Origin: Campylobacter sp. MG1
GTDB lineage: Bacteria; Campylobacterota; Campylobacteria; Campylobacterales; Campylobacteraceae
Reading direction: 5' to 3'
DNA length: 58,745 nucleotides
NCBI RefSeq assembly: GCF_026616895.1
Contig: NZ_JANYME010000010.1
Location: 1-58,745 of the forward strand
Shown in pieces: positions 54,847 to 58,745 of this stretch. The translations under genes were made by a program, and so were the position numbers. The notes under the pieces are model-generated. The model had not been told where the DNA came from. It searched no databases and saw only the letters and a list, made by a program, of their open reading frames with translations. Every line of letters starts with the position of its first letter. Position 1 is the first letter of the stretch.

Positions 54847-57800
54847 ATGGATTTTACACATTTACATTTACATACAGAATATTCGCTTTTAGATGGCGCA
54901 AATAAGATAAAAGAATTAGCTAAAAGATTAAAAGAATTAAATTTTAAATCTTGTGCTATTACAGATCATGGCAATATGTTTGGAGCTATTGATTTTTATA
55001 AAACTATGAAAAAAGAAGGCATAAAGCCGATTATAGGTATGGAAGGATATTTACATGCTGAAGATGACATAGCTGATACTAGCACTAGACAAAGGTGGCA
55101 TATATGTTTATTTGCTAAAAATCAAAAAGGATATGAAAATTTAATGTATCTTAGTTCTATGGCTTATTTGAAAGGTTTTTATTATTATCCTAGAATAAAT
55201 AAAAAATTGTTAAAAGAGCATAGTGAGGGCTTAGTTTGTAGTTCGGCTTGTTTAGGTGGAGAAGTAAATTGGCATTTAAATGCTTATGAAGAACGTAAAA
55301 ATGGAAAAACTAATGCTGATTTTGGTGCTAAAGGCTACGAAGGTGCAAAAGAAGCAGCATTATGGTATAAAGAAGTTTTTAAAGATGACTTTTATCTTGA
55401 AATTATGAGAATGGGTATAAATGCACAATTTAACATAGATACAGATATTTTAAGATTGGGACGAGAATTAAATATAAAAGTAATAGCTACTAACGATACA
55501 CATTATTTATATAAGGATAAGGCACAAGCTTTAAATATCTTAATGGCAATTAATACAGGTGCTATTATTGGTGTTGATCCTACTAGCGAGGAAGCAAAAC
55601 AAGATAGTAAATTACGCCATACTATGAGTGAAATTTATGTAAAAAGCCCTGAGCAAATGCATGAATTATTCCTTGATGTGCCTGAAGTTATAAGTAATAC
55701 TCAAGAAATAGTTGATAAGTGTAATTTAGAATTAAACTTAGGAAACCCTACTCCACCAAATTTTAAATTTGCACTTGAATATGCCAAAAAAATTGGCTTA
55801 GAATTACCTAGTAATAAACAATTTAGTTTTGATAATGATGATATTTTATTTGAAAAATTATGTTGGAATGGACTTGATAAAAGACTAATTCATATAGATA
55901 AAGACAAACATGAAATTTACAAACAAAGACTTATAACTGAAATGGATATTATTAAAAACATGCATTTTAGTGGTTATATGCTAATCGTTCATGATTTTAT
56001 TAAGGCTGCTAAAGATATGGATATTCCTGTTGGACCAGGTAGAGGTTCAGCCGCTGGTTCATTGGTATCATTTTGTTTAGAAATAACAGACCTTGACCCA
56101 CTTCCTTACAATCTACTTTTTGAGCGTTTTTTAAATCCTGAGCGTGTATCTATGCCTGATATTGATGTGGATTTTTGTCAAAATAGGCGTGGTGAAGTTA
56201 TAAATTATGTTGTTGAAAAATATGGTCGTTATAATGTAGCGCAGGTAATTACCTTTGGTAAATTACTCGCAAAAGGTGTTATTCGTGATGTTGCAAGAGT
56301 TTGTAGTTTAAGAATAAAAGATGCTGATACCTTAGCAAAATTAGTGCCTGATGAGTTAAAAATTACTCTAAAAGAAGCATATGAAAAAAATCCAGATATA
56401 AAAGCTTTTATTGAAGATTTAAATAATAGAGCTGAATATAAAAATATTGTTTGTCACCCAAATGATATAAGAGGTCAAAGCAATATTGGAAGTAGGATTT
56501 GGGAATATTCATTAGCACTTGAAGGACTTAATAGAAACGCAGGAATGCACGCAGCTGGAGTAGTTATCTCAAATGAAGAATTATGGAAAAAAACTCCACT
56601 ATTTAAGCAAACAAAATCAGATGCACTTGTAACTCAATATACTAAAGATTATCTTGAAGATGTGGATTTAATTAAATTTGACTTCTTAGGTTTAAAGACT
56701 TTAACTGTTATTGATAATGCTATAAAACTTATAAAAAAACGTCATAATGTTGATATAGATTGGAATAAAATTGATGTAAATGATAAAGGTGTTTATGATT
56801 TAATTCAAACTGGAAACACTCTTGGGATTTTTCAAATAGAAAGCTCTGGAATGCAGGATTTAAATTCAAGGCTTAAGCCAACTTGCTTTGAAGACTTAAT
56901 CGCTGTTTTGGCTCTATTTCGTCCAGGCCCACTTGATAGTGGAATGGTTGATGATTTTATAGATATTAAGCACGGAAGAAAACCAGCTGTATATGCTTTC
57001 CCTGAATTAAAGCCTATTTTAGAGCCAACTTATGGGGTTATTGTATATCAAGAACAAGTTATGCAAGTAGTTCAAACCATTGGTGGGTTTAGCTTAGGTG
57101 GAGCTGATTTAGTTCGCCGTGCTATGGGTAAGAAAAAGCTTGAAGAAATGGTGAAATTAAAAGGACAATATTTAGATGGTGCTAGAAAACAAGGTTTTGA
57201 TGAGAAAAAGGCTGATGATTTATGGGAGCTTATCTTAAAATTTGCTGAATATGGCTTTAACAAATCTCACTCAGCAGCCTATGCTCTAGTAGCCTTTCAG
57301 ACGGCTTATCTTAAAAAATATTATGAAACAGAATTTATGGCAGCTTTACTAACTAGTGAGGAAGGTAACACTACAAAAATTGAAAAATATAAAGATGAGT
57401 TGGATAGATTAGGAATTGAACTTTTACCACCTAATATAAATGACGGCACAAGGGAATTTAACGTTATTGATAAAAACGGAAAAGCAGCTATTGTCTATGG
57501 GCTTGGTTCTATTAAAAGCTTTGGAATTCCTAGTGCTGAAGGACTTGCAAAAGTTAGGGGTAATAAGCCATTTAGTGATATGAAAGATTTTATTGCAAGA
57601 GCTGATGCTGCTTATATGAATAAAAAAGGTTTAGAATCTTTAGCTAAAACGGGTTGTTTTGAATGTATTGGGATTAATAGAAAAAGTGCATTTAATGCTG
57701 TTGATTATATCATTAGTGAATATAAGGCAAAAAAAGAACATGATAAAATGATTGAAGATAGCTTATTTGCAGCGTTTGAAACAGAATATCAAAGTAGTAT

Positions 57801-58605
57801 TGAAATAATTAATCAAGAAGAATTTAGTGTAGCAGAGATTGCTGAATTTGATAAAGAATACTTAGGCATTTATTTAGGAAATCATCCATTAGATGAATTT
57901 AAAAATATAGTAAGAAAAATAGAACATTATAAAAGTAGTGATTTTGAAAATTTAGATGATGGTGATTACAATGTATTTTGCTTAGGGATAATAGAAGAAG
58001 TAGAATTTAAAACTAGTAAGAATAATAAAAAATATGCTAGTATTAAAGCACTTGATTATTATTCAAATTTTAATATATTGTGTTTTAATGAAAATATTAT
58101 AGGTGATTTAGAAGCTGAATTTAAGACAATAAATATTGTAAATAAAGAAGAAAAATCAAAAGAGTTATATGGATTTAAAATAAATTTAAAAAGAGAAAAT
58201 TTAAAAAATACATTATTTTTAAGTGATTTAATAATATTAAATGATAATTATTTAGATAATTTAGATTTTAATAATATTGATATTTTTAGTAAAAAAGGTA
58301 AAAATGATAATAGAACATATCAAAATAATAATCAAAAACAAATAAATAATAAATATCAAAACGATTTTACTCCTATGCCTAAAGCATTTGAAACAGAATA
58401 TATTAAAATTGACTTATATAATATAAGTTCAGAAATATTAATTGAAATAGCAAAACTTATAAAAGAAAACTATAGTTACAAAGACATAGAAAAAGAGGTT
58501 GTTTTAGAATTTTTTGATAATTCATGTATTAGCAAATACAGTAAAAAGTATGGTTTAAATAATAATATTATTGAAAAAATTAAGGTTTTGGCGAAAATTA
58601 GTTAA
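54847..58605 (+). CDS. dnaE: DNA polymerase III subunit alpha
   Basis: Replicative polymerase. The 1252 aa protein begins with the PHP domain (FTHLHLHTEYSLLDGA at 3-18, ITDHGNMFGA). The palm has GPGRGSAAGSLVSF near 398-411 and PDIDVDFCQNRRGEV near 436-450 with the catalytic Asp pair, and further FRPGPLDSGMVDDFI and HSAAYALVAFQTAYLKKYY. The C-terminal region carries an OB-type segment and an Asn/Lys-rich stretch (about 1140-1180) that is low complexity. Length is slightly above that of the relatives. It begins after the accessory locus with AAAGGA upstream. Confidence 0.97.
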   Translation: MDFTHLHLHTEYSLLDGANKIKELAKRLKELNFKSCAITDHGNMFGAIDFYKTMKKEGIKPIIGMEGYLHAEDDIADTSTRQRWHICLFAKNQKGYENLMYLSSMAYLKGFYYYPRINKKLLKEHSEGLVCSSACLGGEVNWHLNAYEERKNGKTNADFGAKGYEGAKEAALWYKEVFKDDFYLEIMRMGINAQFNIDTDILRLGRELNIKVIATNDTHYLYKDKAQALNILMAINTGAIIGVDPTSEEAKQDSKLRHTMSEIYVKSPEQMHELFLDVPEVISNTQEIVDKCNLELNLGNPTPPNFKFALEYAKKIGLELPSNKQFSFDNDDILFEKLCWNGLDKRLIHIDKDKHEIYKQRLITEMDIIKNMHFSGYMLIVHDFIKAAKDMDIPVGPGRGSAAGSLVSFCLEITDLDPLPYNLLFERFLNPERVSMPDIDVDFCQNRRGEVINYVVEKYGRYNVAQVITFGKLLAKGVIRDVARVCSLRIKDADTLAKLVPDELKITLKEAYEKNPDIKAFIEDLNNRAEYKNIVCHPNDIRGQSNIGSRIWEYSLALEGLNRNAGMHAAGVVISNEELWKKTPLFKQTKSDALVTQYTKDYLEDVDLIKFDFLGLKTLTVIDNAIKLIKKRHNVDIDWNKIDVNDKGVYDLIQTGNTLGIFQIESSGMQDLNSRLKPTCFEDLIAVLALFRPGPLDSGMVDDFIDIKHGRKPAVYAFPELKPILEPTYGVIVYQEQVMQVVQTIGGFSLGGADLVRRAMGKKKLEEMVKLKGQYLDGARKQGFDEKKADDLWELILKFAEYGFNKSHSAAYALVAFQTAYLKKYYETEFMAALLTSEEGNTTKIEKYKDELDRLGIELLPPNINDGTREFNVIDKNGKAAIVYGLGSIKSFGIPSAEGLAKVRGNKPFSDMKDFIARADAAYMNKKGLESLAKTGCFECIGINRKSAFNAVDYIISEYKAKKEHDKMIEDSLFAAFETEYQSSIEIINQEEFSVAEIAEFDKEYLGIYLGNHPLDEFKNIVRKIEHYKSSDFENLDDGDYNVFCLGIIEEVEFKTSKNNKKYASIKALDYYSNFNILCFNENIIGDLEAEFKTINIVNKEEKSKELYGFKINLKRENLKNTLFLSDLIILNDNYLDNLDFNNIDIFSKKGKNDNRTYQNNNQKQINNKYQNDFTPMPKAFETEYIKIDLYNISSEILIEIAKLIKENYSYKDIEKEVVLEFFDNSCISKYSKKYGLNNNIIEKIKVLAKIS

Positions 58606-58613
58606 TTTTTACT

Positions 58614-58639
58614 AAAACTTTAAGCCTACTTTAAGTTTT
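58614..58639 (+). terminator. Probable terminator of dnaE
   Basis: Inverted repeat AAAACTT / AAGTTTT, extended inside by three further pairs past one mismatch, with a CCTA loop. It begins nine bases after the dnaE stop codon. Confidence 0.55.
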
Positions 58640-58673
58640 ATGAGATAGAATAACAGCTTTTAATTCATAGTTT

Positions 58674-58690
58674 ACTAGATTATATCTAGT
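58674..58690 (+). other. Short hairpin near the window end
   Basis: Inverted repeat ACTAGAT / ATCTAGT with a TAT loop, followed by TGTTATTTTATTT. It could be a second terminator behind dnaE or an operator for a gene beyond the window. Confidence 0.3.
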
Positions 58691-58745
58691 TGTTATTTTA
58701 TTTATCAATGTTAAGAGTCACAAGCAAGTAATATAAAACAATTTC

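Overview
The window is a very AT-rich bacterial chromosome segment that most resembles Campylobacter (Campylobacterota). The evidence is gene content and order: aroQ-folK-flhF-flhG-fliM-fliY, a ruvB neighbourhood with an AI-2E/AmaA-type permease, a cca gene preceded by a CiaD-like gene, and hemL-cytochrome c-folD-lepB. An HcpA-like Cys-rich Sel1 protein and a menaquinone (futalosine route) hydrolase also fit. The species is not assigned. Coding density is high, with many ATGA or TAATG overlaps. No tRNA, rRNA, CRISPR array, transposase or integrase was recognised.

Layout. 1-1.7 kb: the end of a membrane protein gene, a small membrane protein, and a PH-domain membrane protein with a C8 tract in its promoter region. 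1.9-7.4 kb: one tight operon aroQ-folK-flhF-flhG-TM protein-fliM-fliY-LOG. It lacks fliA at the place where Campylobacter usually has it. 7.5-17.9 kb: ftsK, brnQ, a VWA-OmpA lipoprotein, a futalosine-type deaminase, mnmA, ppk and a Sel1 protein. 18-22.8 kb: atpB-gatB-gpsA, a divergent GH3 protein and a TIGR02757 protein. 23-30.7 kb: orphan hipA-like kinase, glnA, a U32 protein (tRNA hydroxylation type), a zeta-like kinase, a 743-bp non-coding gap and ruvB. 30.7-40.7 kb: AI-2E permease, azlCD, leuD-leuB, TPR/CiaD-like/cca/trmL, an AtpZ-like protein, hemL, cytochrome c, folD and lepB. 54.8 kb to the end: dnaE.

The accessory part is 40.8-54.7 kb, between lepB and dnaE. It holds two operons. Operon 1 encodes a BspA-like (DUF285) repeat protein, a small protein with an FtsK-gamma-like helix-turn-helix, and a pair of DUF262 proteins, the second with a DUF1524 HNH end. 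Operon 2 encodes a RavA-type MoxR AAA+ ATPase, a ViaA-type VWA protein, two tandem BspA-like proteins and a second DUF262 / DUF262-DUF1524 pair. Each operon is preceded by the same 22-bp sequence, at the same distance from a -10-like hexamer, which suggests co-regulation as one system. All BspA-like proteins lack signal peptides. Three of the genes carry single-base frameshifts at short A/T runs (41542, 51886, 52273). I propose that this is one multi-component, possibly anti-phage or stress-response system: an AAA+/VWA chaperone pair, repeat proteins as adaptors or sensors, and two DGQQR-NTPase/HNH nuclease effectors. The function is inferred.

Regulatory structure elsewhere: perfect hairpins sequester the ribosome binding sites of the VWA-OmpA lipoprotein and the futalosine-type deaminase genes, and a weaker one that of ravA. 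Clear hairpin terminators follow several operons.
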